Shown here piece by piece: positions 15,863 to 23,872 of a stretch of 31,808 nucleotides of DNA. This stretch comes from a virus. The stretch covers positions 1 through 31,808 of IMG/VR virus record IMGVR_UViG_3300025113_000011; one strand, 5' to 3'. The notes below the pieces were generated by a model. That model was not told the origin of the DNA. It was given only the letters and a program-made list of their open reading frames with translations, and searched no databases. Positions within the stretch are counted from its first letter, which is position 1, and each line of letters opens with the position of its first letter. A program made the position numbers and the translations under genes.

Positions 15863-18800
15863 GTACTCCGACGTTAGCGATGGGCGGCGCGAGAGTTGAT
15901 CTAACGTTCACGGCGGGGTCCGATGTTGCGTGGACCGCGTCATTCGTTGACGTGCTGGGCGACCCTTTGGACATCACCGCGTCAACGTGGACCGCTGAGA
16001 TCCTCGACGGTCCCGGCGGTGACCTCCTCGCGACCGTCACGGTCGTTGAGAACACGTCGACGTTAGAGTTCGGTTTGACCGACACCGAAACAGCAGCACT
16101 CCCTCGCCGTTGCGTTTGGTCGTTGGTCGAGTCGGCGGCCGGTGACCGGCCCATTCTGTCGGGGTCGGTCACTGTGTCCGCGGCCGGGTCCGGTGGCGTA
16201 ACCAGCAGTCAGGGCGACACGGTCACTGTTGCGTTGACACCGACGATGATCGAGGTCCAAACGATCGGCGCGGGCGGTGGCGGTGTCGAAGACATCGTGC
16301 ACCGTGCCGATTTGGACAACCCGCATCAGGTCAACGCCACCGACGTCGGCCTCGGCAACGTCAACAACACCTCCGACGCCAACAAACCAGTATCGACCGC
16401 TCAGCAAACCGCGCTGAACGGCAAAGCCAACACGTCACACAATCATGTCGTCGCGGATGTCACCGACGCCGGTGCGCTAGCGGCACTTGACGAGGTCACA
16501 GCGCCGCTGGTCGACTCCGCGGCCGCGACCGACGGGTATGTACTAACCGCGGACGGCGCCGGCGGTGCAGCGTGGGAAGTGGTCGCGACGGGTGCGTCCA
16601 CGCTCGGTGATCTAACCGACGTCGGGAACGGCACACCCACGAACGGTAACGCGATCATGGGCGACGGCGACTCGTGGGAGTCAAGGGCACTAGTGAAGGC
16701 CGATGTCGGACTGTCCAATGTTGACAACACCTCCGACGTCAACAAACCGATCTCGACCGCGACACAAACCGCGCTGGATGGTAAGACCGCGACCGGGCAC
16801 ACGCATTCGTTGGCGAACATCACCGACGACGGCGCTCTCGCAGCGCTCAACACGGTCGGTACTACTCAAATAGACGACGGTGCGGTTACGTTGGCGAAGC
16901 AAGCGAACGTGGTGCAAGCCAGGATCTTCGGTCGGCAAGCCGCGGGCGGCACCGGTGTACCGGAAGCGTTGACCGCAGCGCAAGCTAAGACCGTGCTCGC
17001 GATCGCCGCGGGCGACGTGTCCGGTCTCGGTGCGTTAGCAACCTTGGGTACGGTCGGCACGACTCAGATCGACAACAACGCGGTGACGTTAGGCAAACTC
17101 GCCACGATGGCCACCGATAGCTTCCTGGGTCGTGATACGGCAGCGACCGGCAACGTCGAAGTCCTATCCGCGGCCACGGCCAAAACGATCTTGGCTATCA
17201 CATCGGGTGACGTATCCGGTCTCGGCGCGCTCGCCACATTGTCGACGGTCACCGCGACGCAACTCGGCACCGACGCCGTAACCACAGTCAAGATATTGGA
17301 CGCGAACGTCACCCTAGCCAAACTCGCGAACCTCGCTCAGGCAACGTTCATTGGTCGCCAAGCCGGCGCAGGCACCGGCGTTCCCCAAGCGCTCACCGCG
17401 GCGCAGGCTAAGACCGCGTTAGCGATCGAAGCCGCCGAACTCCTATCGACCGGTGAAGCGGGTGGTACGAAGTTCCTGCGCGAGGACGGCGACGGCTCGG
17501 TGTCTTGGCAGACCGTGCCGTCCGGCGGTAACCCCGAAGGCACGTCGGTGCTATCCACCGGCGAAACCGGCGCGGTCAAGTTCCTACGTGAGGACGGCGA
17601 CGGCACCTCAAGCTGGCAAGTCCCACCAGGGTCCGCGACGACGCTCCCCGGTCTAACCGACGTTGACGACGCCACCGTCAACACCTCATCGGGGCATGTG
17701 CTGCGGGCTAACGGTTCAACGTGGGTGAACGCACAACTGTCACTAGCTGACATTTCGGGTGATGGTGCGTTGGCGGCGTTGAACACTGTTGGCACCACCG
17801 AGATCGACAACAACGCGGTGACGCTCGGCAAGATGGCCACAATCGCCACCGATTCGTTCCTGGGCCGCGACACCGCGGCCACCGGGAACGTCGAAGTCCT
17901 ATCAGCTGCTACCGCCAAAGCGATACTCGCGATTCAAGGCACCGAACTCTTGTCGACCGGCGAAGCCGGCGGGACGAAGTTCCTGCGCGAGGACGGCGAC
18001 GGGACGTGTTCCTGGCAGACCGTCGCCGGCGGCGGGTCCCTCCCGGCGCTCTCCGATGTCGACGACGCCACAGTCAACACCTCATCCGGACATGTGCTCA
18101 GGGCGAACGGATCAACATGGATAAACGCTCAGCTAGCCGCGGGTGACGTATCCGGTCTCGGTGCCCTCGCGACGTTGGGCACGGTCGGGACGACTCAGAT
18201 AGACAACAACGCGGTGACGTTGGGGAAGATGGCCACGATGGCCACCGACAGCTTCCTCGGTCGGGACACCGCAGCAACCGGCAACGTCGAAGTCCTATCC
18301 GCGGCAACCGCGAAAACCATCCTAGCTATCGCAGCGGGTGACGTATCCGGCCTCGGAGCGTTAGCGACACTCTCAACGGTTACGGCGTCGCAGTTGGGCT
18401 CCGACGCGGTTACGACGGTCAAGATCCTCGACGCGAATGTGACGCTTGCGAAGATGGCGAACATCGCTACCGATAGCTTCATCGGCCGCGACACGGCGGG
18501 TTCGGGTGTGCCAGAGGTGCTATCCGCCGCGACCGCGAAAACGATCCTAGCGATCGCCGCCGGCGACGTATCCGGTCTAGGCGCGCTCGCCACACTGTCG
18601 ACCGTTACTGCGACCCAGTTGGGCACTGACGCTGTAACCGCGGTGAAGATCCAGGCCGACGCCGTGACCACGGTCAAGATCCTTAACGCCAATGTGACAT
18701 TAGCGAAGATGGCTGATTTGGCTCAGTCGACGATCATTGGTCGAGCCGCCGGCGCTGGTACTGGTGTTCCCACAGCGTTGTCGAACACGCAGGTCAAGAC

Positions 18801-19788
18801 GTTGTTGGCGATCGCGTCGGGTGACGTGTCCGGTTTGGGTGCGTTGGCGACGCTCTCGACCGTGACCGCGACCGAGTTGGGTACCGACGCTGTGACTTCG
18901 GTGAAGATCCAGAACAGTGCCGTGACGTTGGCGAAGATCGCGAACATCGCTACGGCCAGGATCCTCGGCCGTGTCACCGCATCATCCGGTGTGGTCGAGG
19001 AACTAACCGCAGCGCAAACCAAAACGATGCTAGCGATCGCGTCGGGTGACGTGTCCGGTCTCGGTGCGTTGGCCACTCTCGGGTCGGTCGCGGCGGGGCA
19101 GATCGACACGAACGCGGTAACAACCGTCAAAATATTGGACGCCAACGTGACGTTGGCGAAACTAGAGAACCGTGCTCAGGCCACGTTCATCGGTCGAGCG
19201 TCCGGCGCGGGTACCGGTGTGCCGCAGGAACTCACCGCGACACAGGCCCGCACGATATTGAACGTCGCGGACGGTGCCACGAACGTGCAGGCCGCATCGA
19301 CCACGGTGTCAGGTCACTCGGAGTTGGCGACGACAGCGGAGATCGACGCCGGTACCGACACAGTCCGCACAATGGTCCCCGATCTGTTCGCAGCGTCACG
19401 GTACGGCACTAAAGACATGAACGTCGCGGTGTTCGGATCGTCAACAGCGTGCGCTGTGGGTAACGGCACCACCGGGATCGTCGTCCCGGCAGCGCTCAAC
19501 GGCATGAACATTATTGAGGTTGTCGCCGCGGTCCATACTGCGGGTACGACGGGGACGATGGACATTCAGATCCGGCGTAGGAGAGGCTCGACCGACACTG
19601 ACGTGCTGTCGACTAAGGCGACGATCGACACGACAGAACACACCTCGGTCACGGCCGCTACCGCATATGTCGTGAACACCGCTAACGATGACCTAGCTAC
19701 CGGGGACATGATCTTCGTGGATGTCGACGCGATTCATACCACAGCGGCGTTGGGGTTGTCGGTTGTGATCTCAGCACGGATCCCATAA
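15859..19788 (+). CDS. Large repetitive tail fibre protein
   Basis: A 1309-residue protein, the longest in the window. Residues 1-110 form a beta-rich attachment-like domain (VDLTFTAGSDVAWTASFVD...). Next come two tail-fibre repeats of the Asn-Pro-His, Val-Gly-Leu-Gly-Asn-Val-x-Asn-Thr-Ser-Asp, Lys-Pro-x-Ser-Thr-Ala type ending in His-Asn/Thr-His. From about residue 375 to 1135 there is a tandem array built on GDVSGLGALATL (seven copies), with linked TDSFLGRDTAATG and VTTVKILDANVTLAKL segments. Three LREDGDG inserts are also present. The last 160 residues form a non-repeated domain. It is probably a trimeric fibre that binds the host. Its position after lysis genes, away from the minor tail genes, is common in some actinophages. 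Confidence 0.82.
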   Translation: MSTPTLAMGGARVDLTFTAGSDVAWTASFVDVLGDPLDITASTWTAEILDGPGGDLLATVTVVENTSTLEFGLTDTETAALPRRCVWSLVESAAGDRPILSGSVTVSAAGSGGVTSSQGDTVTVALTPTMIEVQTIGAGGGGVEDIVHRADLDNPHQVNATDVGLGNVNNTSDANKPVSTAQQTALNGKANTSHNHVVADVTDAGALAALDEVTAPLVDSAAATDGYVLTADGAGGAAWEVVATGASTLGDLTDVGNGTPTNGNAIMGDGDSWESRALVKADVGLSNVDNTSDVNKPISTATQTALDGKTATGHTHSLANITDDGALAALNTVGTTQIDDGAVTLAKQANVVQARIFGRQAAGGTGVPEALTAAQAKTVLAIAAGDVSGLGALATLGTVGTTQIDNNAVTLGKLATMATDSFLGRDTAATGNVEVLSAATAKTILAITSGDVSGLGALATLSTVTATQLGTDAVTTVKILDANVTLAKLANLAQATFIGRQAGAGTGVPQALTAAQAKTALAIEAAELLSTGEAGGTKFLREDGDGSVSWQTVPSGGNPEGTSVLSTGETGAVKFLREDGDGTSSWQVPPGSATTLPGLTDVDDATVNTSSGHVLRANGSTWVNAQLSLADISGDGALAALNTVGTTEIDNNAVTLGKMATIATDSFLGRDTAATGNVEVLSAATAKAILAIQGTELLSTGEAGGTKFLREDGDGTCSWQTVAGGGSLPALSDVDDATVNTSSGHVLRANGSTWINAQLAAGDVSGLGALATLGTVGTTQIDNNAVTLGKMATMATDSFLGRDTAATGNVEVLSAATAKTILAIAAGDVSGLGALATLSTVTASQLGSDAVTTVKILDANVTLAKMANIATDSFIGRDTAGSGVPEVLSAATAKTILAIAAGDVSGLGALATLSTVTATQLGTDAVTAVKIQADAVTTVKILNANVTLAKMADLAQSTIIGRAAGAGTGVPTALSNTQVKTLLAIASGDVSGLGALATLSTVTATELGTDAVTSVKIQNSAVTLAKIANIATARILGRVTASSGVVEELTAAQTKTMLAIASGDVSGLGALATLGSVAAGQIDTNAVTTVKILDANVTLAKLENRAQATFIGRASGAGTGVPQELTATQARTILNVADGATNVQAASTTVSGHSELATTAEIDAGTDTVRTMVPDLFAASRYGTKDMNVAVFGSSTACAVGNGTTGIVVPAALNGMNIIEVVAAVHTAGTTGTMDIQIRRRRGSTDTDVLSTKATIDTTEHTSVTAATAYVVNTANDDLATGDMIFVDVDAIHTTAALGLSVVISARIP
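16983..19275 (+). repeat. Tandem repeats of about 200-225 bases in fibre gene
   Basis: Seven copies of the GDVSGLGALATL-encoding block occur near 17007, 17209, 18140, 18338, 18560, 18818 and 19044. Their third codon positions differ while the protein stays nearly constant. Copies divide into two subtypes: a GTVGTTQIDNNAVTLGKL type and a STVTATQLGTDAVTTVKIL type. Confidence 0.85.
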
Positions 19789-19792
19789 CCCG

Positions 19793-20992
19793 GTGGCACG
19801 AATATCGTGTATCCACAAAACCGCGTCCACGACGAGCGCTGCCGGTGGACCGTACGCGTCGATCTCCGACTGGTTAGGGACGGTGGATCGGGTCACCAAC
19901 GGCGACGAAATCGGCGTCATATGCGACGACACAACCTACGACGAAAATCTGACTATCAATCATGGACCGTCGGGGTCGGCTGCTATACGTCTCACCGCTA
20001 ACGACGGGGTACTGGTCGCCACGGTCGATGGTTCCGCAGCACCGAACGTGCGAGGTGTCGGCCCGTTCCGTGACGGCGCCGGTATCGACTCCGACAACGG
20101 CGGCGACCTCATCTTGATCACCGTGAACAACGTCATTATTGATCATCTCAATCTGATTCAGAACAGTTCAACCGGGACCGGCGACGCTGCGGTGCGGGTC
20201 ACGGGTAACCGGTCAGAGATCGGGATTTTGTATTGCACGATCGAAACGCAAACCAGCCAAACCGATTCCGATGGCGTAGCGATCACCGGCACCACCGCTT
20301 ACGGCAAGATCCTTGTCGGTGGGTGTTCGTTCTACGGGCAGAACCGGGCCGGTGTGATGCGGGAGCAAACGTCATCGTCCGGCACTCACTCATCGACCGC
20401 GTTGTGGGTGTTTCATTGCAGCGGATACTCCAACCGCAACGACGATGCACTGGCGGGCCTGGTGTTCATTTCGCAAGCCTCGGCGTTGGACACCGACAAC
20501 GTTCATATTTACAACTGCGCGGGCGGGTACTACCAGTCCGGTGGCACGAGGGTCACGTCGTTCGGTGCGGGTACGACCACGAGGGGCACACCGGCGGGGT
20601 CGGTTGTGTGGGCCGGTAGAGGAAACTTCGAGGACGGCGCCGGTTTCGCAGATTTGGACTCGACCGACAACACCACGAACTGGGTGTCAGGCTCAGCGAA
20701 CCCTGCGACCGTGGACACGACACAAACCTCGGGCACATATTTCGTTGTGAACGAGCTCACAGCCCCAGCGGATTACCGTCCGTTGGACACTGCTGCGGGT
20801 AATAAGATCATCGCCAATGGATGTCCGACAGCGTTCATACCGGCCACGTCACCGTTCATTGATGCATATTGGAATAACACCACGGATATGCGCGGCAACC
20901 GCTGGAATCCGAACACACCCGATATCGGGGCGTTCAGTTACGCCGATCATCCGCAGGTCCCGTTCAGGACTCAAGGCCAACATGTTGGATAG
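19793..20992 (+). CDS. Right-handed beta-helix-like surface protein, copy 1
   Basis: A 399-residue protein with strand-turn periodicity (ILITVNNVIIDHLNLIQNSS, SEIGILYCTIET, GKILVGGCSFYGQNRAGV, NVHIYNCAGGYY) typical of right-handed beta-helix tailspike or pectate-lyase-like folds. It is a paralogue of the protein at 21807: both start MARIS-x-IHKTA, share RLTANDGVL and DGSAAPNVRG, and end with a D-x-GA-x-SYA then Gln-Gly-x-His-Val segment. It probably forms a trimeric receptor-binding or polysaccharide-degrading spike; no catalytic residues were identified. GTG start at 19793, four bases after the fibre stop. Confidence 0.7.
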   Translation: MARISCIHKTASTTSAAGGPYASISDWLGTVDRVTNGDEIGVICDDTTYDENLTINHGPSGSAAIRLTANDGVLVATVDGSAAPNVRGVGPFRDGAGIDSDNGGDLILITVNNVIIDHLNLIQNSSTGTGDAAVRVTGNRSEIGILYCTIETQTSQTDSDGVAITGTTAYGKILVGGCSFYGQNRAGVMREQTSSSGTHSSTALWVFHCSGYSNRNDDALAGLVFISQASALDTDNVHIYNCAGGYYQSGGTRVTSFGAGTTTRGTPAGSVVWAGRGNFEDGAGFADLDSTDNTTNWVSGSANPATVDTTQTSGTYFVVNELTAPADYRPLDTAAGNKIIANGCPTAFIPATSPFIDAYWNNTTDMRGNRWNPNTPDIGAFSYADHPQVPFRTQGQHVG

Positions 20993-21001
20993 GGAGACAC
21001 A

Positions 21002-21334
21002 ATGACCAAACCGATCATGGTAACAACGATCTATAAAGGCGTCTTTGCCGGGCTAGTACCGGACGACCAGGACTACGCCGCGGAGACCATCGAGCTGACC
21101 GAGGCTCGGATGGCTTTGGAGTGGGGCACCCGAGAGATCCATGCGTTGGCTGTGACCGGGCCAGGGTTGAAGGGTCGAGTCTCGAACCCTGCCACGGTGA
21201 CTCTGCGGGGGATCTCGGCGGTGTGGGATGTGGCACCGGCGGCGTGGACTCAATGGCAGCTATCGCCGTGGTCCGATGACCCGGATCGGCGTGAGCAGAT
21301 GATCGCCGATGCGATAGCAGAGCAAGATGCTTAA
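21002..21334 (+). CDS. DUF6948-like small phage protein
   Basis: A 110-residue protein. The order VTTIYKGVFAGLVPDD, ETIELTEARMALEWGTREIHALAVTGPGLKGRVSNP, then TLRGISAVWDV resembles, from memory, the DUF6948 family of small phage proteins, in which a 'gives-colour-by-position' core of ELTEAR and LA-x-x-GP is conserved. Its function is unknown. It is the first of a three-gene cassette placed between the two beta-helix paralogues, and GGGAGACACA gives a clear ribosome site. The family match needs a profile search. Confidence 0.5.
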   Translation: MTKPIMVTTIYKGVFAGLVPDDQDYAAETIELTEARMALEWGTREIHALAVTGPGLKGRVSNPATVTLRGISAVWDVAPAAWTQWQLSPWSDDPDRREQMIADAIAEQDA

Positions 21335-21419
21335 CGATCTGCGGGCCGCGCTGTTGTACTACTTGGAGAAAGCGTGCCAACGCCCGGTCGAGGACAAGGA
21401 CGACAGCGATGCCGATTGA
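21327..21419 (+). CDS. 30-residue ORF in the DUF6948-like cassette
   Basis: ATG at 21327 overlaps the end of the upstream gene by eight bases, and the TGA at 21417-21419 overlaps the next ATG (21409) by 11 bases. It encodes a short helix (DLRAALLYYLEKACQRPVED) followed by an acidic end. It fills what would otherwise be a 74-base gap, and overlapping frames are the rule in this genome, so I think it is translated. Function is unknown. Confidence 0.5.
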   Translation: MLNDLRAALLYYLEKACQRPVEDKDDSDAD

Positions 21420-21807
21420 TACCGTGTCGGTTACAGCGATGCTCGAAGCCGGAGCTTGCCACGAACAGGTCATCGAAGGCGTGTACTCCGCCGAAGGCAA
21501 CATCGTGTCCACGTACGCCGAGGCGGTCGAGTTGATCGAGTCCGGCGCCGGGGTTCACAACGCTCTAGAACTCCTCGACATGTTCACTGGTCGTATCGAC
21601 CCACCGGCACCGTTCGTACCGTTGGAGTATTCGACGAGAGGCCGTTTCGGTGCAGGGTACGGCATTGCCTACGGCACGTTCGACGACGCTGGGTACGGGT
21701 ACGGCGGCGGATCGTATGGCGACCCCGACAATTTCACTGGCGGCGGGTCCTATGGCAACCCCGACGCCTATGGCTCCAACGACGACCAATCGTATGGGTC
21801 GAGCTAA
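21409..21807 (+). CDS. Protein with Gly/Tyr-rich low-complexity tail
   Basis: A 132-residue protein in two parts. Residues 1-64 look folded and helical (TVSVTAMLEAGACHEQVIEG, AEAVELIESGAG, ALELLDMF). From about residue 75 on it is low complexity: Gly, Tyr, Ser, Asn and Asp repeats such as GYGIAYG, GYGYGGGSYGD and GGGSYGN. Such tails are disordered and can be adhesive or self-associating. It overlaps the second beta-helix gene by one base (TAATG), so the two are probably translated together. The family is not identified with confidence. Confidence 0.65.
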   Translation: MPIDTVSVTAMLEAGACHEQVIEGVYSAEGNIVSTYAEAVELIESGAGVHNALELLDMFTGRIDPPAPFVPLEYSTRGRFGAGYGIAYGTFDDAGYGYGGGSYGDPDNFTGGGSYGNPDAYGSNDDQSYGSS

Positions 21808-23051
21808 TGGCTAGGATCTCACTGATTCACAAGACCGCGACATCATGTACTCCGTCGGCGACGATCTATGCGACGGTCGCGGCGTGGGAGGCTTCGATCG
21901 ACCGGGCCACGAACGGCGATGAGACGGGCGTCATCGGAGACGATGCGGCCTATGCGGAACAGCCAACGTTCAACGCCACAGCGTCAGGGACCAGTATTTG
22001 CCGGTTGACCGCGAACGACGGTGTGCTGTTCACCCACATAGATGGGTCCGCCGCGCCGAACGTGCGGGGCGACGGGTCGATCCGGTCCGGTGCCAGGTTG
22101 GATCACACCGGCACACTCGACGGAATACTGATCTCGACGAACTATTGGGTCATCGACCACATCAACGTGATTCAGAGAACCACCGGAAACGACGACGACT
22201 GTATTCAGCACGCCGCGGCGCTCACCGGGTTCGCTGTCATTAACTGCAATTTTGAGCACACGACGACGCTGGCACGCACCGACGGCATCCACTTAGCGAA
22301 CGGTAACCACACCGATGTTCTCATCAACGGATGCTCATTTTTCAACATGTCCCGAGCGGGGATACACAGCTACCAGTCCACAACATCCGGTACGCACACC
22401 GTCAACTTTTTCGCGTCACACAACACGTTCTACCAGGCACGGGGGGTGGAGGCGACAACAGCGAACGCCGCGGCGATCAAACTCGGCACCCGCTCCAGCG
22501 GAGGGTCCGCTACCGCGAACCTCCACAACAACGTTTTCGGGACAACGTTGGCGACGGGCGCTGCGATCGTTCGACCATTAGTCGACGGACCGTACCTAAC
22601 GAGGGTCACACCGACCGGCACCGCTGTCTGGAACGGTGACACCAACTTTTCGGATGGGTCCCCGGCCGCTGATTTGACCGACATCGACGGCACCAACAAC
22701 CTCACGAACATCACGCACGGATCTTCCACCGCAGGGTCCACGAAGTTCACGACGCAAGCGTCCGGTAACTATGCGGTGTTGACTAACGGCACCGCCGGGA
22801 CCGCCGACTTCCGGCCGCTCGACGACGCCGCCGGGAACTACATTATCGGTAACGGCATCCCGACCGCGGACCTCCCGGACTGTCCGAACGCCACGATCGA
22901 CGGTTGGTGGAACACGATCAACGGCAAAGGCGCCCGAGACAAACGCGGGTATTTGTTTCACCCAACGACGCCGGACCTAGGCGCGTACTCCTACGCCAAC
23001 AACACTGCCGCGGATATTCCGTTCATCGCGCAAGGCGCCCACGTCAGCTAA
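21807..23051 (+). CDS. Right-handed beta-helix-like surface protein, copy 2
   Basis: A 414-residue paralogue of the 19793 product. Shared features are the MARIS-x-IHKTA start, a VDRATNGDE-like segment, RLTANDGVLF, DGSAAPNVRG, ATIDGWWNT near the end and the final GA-x-SYA plus Gln-Gly-Ala-His-Val. The middle has the same beta-helix periodicity (WVIDHINVIQ, FAVINCNFEHTTT, DVLINGCSFFNMSRAGIHSYQ) but different side chains. The frame is open far upstream, inside the Gly/Tyr gene; ATG 21807, overlapping that stop, aligns with the paralogue start. Two diverged spikes could extend host range. Confidence 0.7.
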   Translation: MARISLIHKTATSCTPSATIYATVAAWEASIDRATNGDETGVIGDDAAYAEQPTFNATASGTSICRLTANDGVLFTHIDGSAAPNVRGDGSIRSGARLDHTGTLDGILISTNYWVIDHINVIQRTTGNDDDCIQHAAALTGFAVINCNFEHTTTLARTDGIHLANGNHTDVLINGCSFFNMSRAGIHSYQSTTSGTHTVNFFASHNTFYQARGVEATTANAAAIKLGTRSSGGSATANLHNNVFGTTLATGAAIVRPLVDGPYLTRVTPTGTAVWNGDTNFSDGSPAADLTDIDGTNNLTNITHGSSTAGSTKFTTQASGNYAVLTNGTAGTADFRPLDDAAGNYIIGNGIPTADLPDCPNATIDGWWNTINGKGARDKRGYLFHPTTPDLGAYSYANNTAADIPFIAQGAHVS

Positions 23052-23066
23052 AACTTCGATGGGTTT

Positions 23067-23099
23067 TGACAGCCTGGTTGACAGCCTGTTTGACAGCCT
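23067..23099 (+). repeat. Iteron-like cluster 1: TGACAGCCT x3
   Basis: Exact TGACAGCCT copies begin at 23067, 23079 and 23091, a regular 12-base spacing, which puts them at about one helical turn. They begin 16 bases after the end of the second beta-helix gene. Confidence 0.9.
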
Positions 23100-23229
23100 C
23101 CACACCCGATATGGACCGAAACGGGCCTGTGATAGCACTGTAAAACCCTACAGAACCGCGGGATGGCGCAAGGCTGGTATGTCCCGCGAACCCGACTTTC
23201 GACAGTAAACACACCGAACCCCAGCCGGG
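23100..23229. other. Candidate former attP core or origin between repeat clusters
   Basis: This 130-base interval lies between two sets of three direct TGACAGCCT sites, the geometry seen where tyrosine integrases bind arm sites on both sides of an attP core. CGCGGGA at 23157-23163 and TCCCGCG at 23182-23188 form a 7-base inverted repeat. No tRNA-like 3' end is evident. A replication origin with iterons or an operator are alternatives. Confidence 0.35.
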
Positions 23230-23258
23230 TGACAGCCTGATTGACAGCCTGACAGCCT
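23230..23258 (+). repeat. Iteron-like cluster 2: TGACAGCCT x3
   Basis: Exact copies begin at 23230, 23242 and 23250 (spacings 12 and 8, the last two sharing one base). The cluster lies 21 bases before the GTG of the arm-binding-like gene. With cluster 1, it encloses a 130-base interval with small inverted repeats (23138-23142/23149-23153 and 23157-23163/23182-23188). Confidence 0.9.
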
Positions 23259-23279
23259 CCACGTCTACGATTCCGTGCT

Positions 23280-23483
23280 GTGAGAGGCACCAAACGCAAA
23301 CGCGGCACGGACCGATGGCAACTCCAAGTCTACGCGGGTAGACACCCCGACGGCCGGCGCCGGTTCGTCACCACGACTATCACCGCGCCGCACACCCGCG
23401 CCGGAGCCGACATCGCGGACCGGGCGTTAGCTGCGCTCGTCACCGAAGTCCAGCACCAACACCACGTTACCCAAAACACATAA
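23280..23483 (+). CDS. Orphan arm-DNA-binding domain, integrase-like N-terminus only
   Basis: A 67-residue basic protein. The order Arg-Gly-Thr-Lys-Arg-Lys-Arg-Gly, W-Q-L-Q-V-Y-A-G-R, Asp-Gly-Arg-Arg-Arg-Phe-Val, then a helix with ALAALVTEV matches the amino-terminal domain of phage tyrosine integrases (three-strand sheet plus helix that binds arm-type repeats). The core-binding and catalytic domains that should follow are missing: the frame ends at TAA 23481-23483, and no Arg-His-x-x-Arg or catalytic Tyr segment appears elsewhere. It may be a remnant of a deleted integrase or a stand-alone regulator of the adjacent TGACAGCCT sites. Confidence 0.6.
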   Translation: MRGTKRKRGTDRWQLQVYAGRHPDGRRRFVTTTITAPHTRAGADIADRALAALVTEVQHQHHVTQNT

Positions 23484-23556
23484 CTTCTAACGTCATCTTG
23501 TAATTACAGGGGTGTGAGGGGTTGACGTGATGACGTTCTAAAGTTATAACGTTAGA
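23481..23556. promoter_or_regulatory. Operator-like inverted repeats around the repressor promoter
   Basis: TAACTT-CT-AACGTCATC at 23481-23497 is mirrored by GATGACGTT-CTA-AAGTTA at 23529-23546. The inner nine bases match exactly. TCTAACGT at 23486-23493 also matches inversely at 23549-23556 (ACGTTAGA). Such sites flanking and overlapping the promoter suggest autoregulation by the XRE protein encoded next. Confidence 0.6.
23522..23550 (+). promoter_or_regulatory. Sigma-70-like promoter TTGACG-N17-TATAAC
   Basis: TTGACG at 23522-23527 and TATAAC at 23545-23550 are 17 bases apart, the optimal spacing. The expected start point, about seven bases downstream, falls at or next to the ATG at 23558, giving a leaderless transcript. 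No ribosome site is visible before that ATG, which agrees. It would drive the whole gene chain to the window end. Confidence 0.75.
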
Positions 23557-23557
23557 T

Positions 23558-23872
23558 ATGAGCGGTGAACAGATACTCGACAAACAGGCACTCCGCGCCG
23601 GTCTCGGCTCCGGTAGCGACTGGCTCCTCGAATGCGGACGCAACGTTTCCAACCGACGCCACGCACTCGGGTTGACGCAACAACAACTCGCTGACCTCGT
23701 CGGCATGCCGGTCCCGACCATCTCCAAGATCGAGGTCGGTGGCCTCGCGCCACGGGACTATCTGCGGATTTCGCTCGCCGCGGCGCTCGGCTGCGAGGTC
23801 GCTGACCTTTTCCCCTGGCCGTCGAAGGAACGTGTCGCACGTATCGCAGCACACGGCGAGGCCGTGGCGTGA
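23558..23872 (+). CDS. XRE-family HTH transcriptional regulator
   Basis: A 104-residue protein with a clear helix-turn-helix at residues 39-59: LTQQQLADLVGMPVPTISKIE, preceded by a helix (VSNRRHALG). The end is short with a small helix (ERVARIAAHGEAVA). XRE proteins bind palindromic operators, and inverted repeats lie directly upstream, so self-control is likely. It could be the phage repressor, or a controller of the methyltransferase gene whose GTG overlaps its TGA. It probably begins on a leaderless mRNA. Confidence 0.88.
   Translation: MSGEQILDKQALRAGLGSGSDWLLECGRNVSNRRHALGLTQQQLADLVGMPVPTISKIEVGGLAPRDYLRISLAAALGCEVADLFPWPSKERVARIAAHGEAVA

Noticed and set aside
17337-17918. Minus-strand ORFs over the fibre gene that repeat each other
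   Set aside because: They simply mirror the tandem repeats of the fibre gene.
23157-23200. tRNA-like 3' end as attB-type core
   Set aside because: The reverse-strand GGGTTCGCGGG lacks the T-loop consensus and no full cloverleaf can be drawn.
23067-23258. CRISPR array from the TGACAGCCT repeats
   Set aside because: Repeats are nine bases with 3- or 0-base gaps, far too short for repeat-spacer structure, and no cas gene is present.
23280-23483. Complete tyrosine integrase
   Set aside because: Only the amino domain is present and no catalytic-domain motif was found in any frame of the window.
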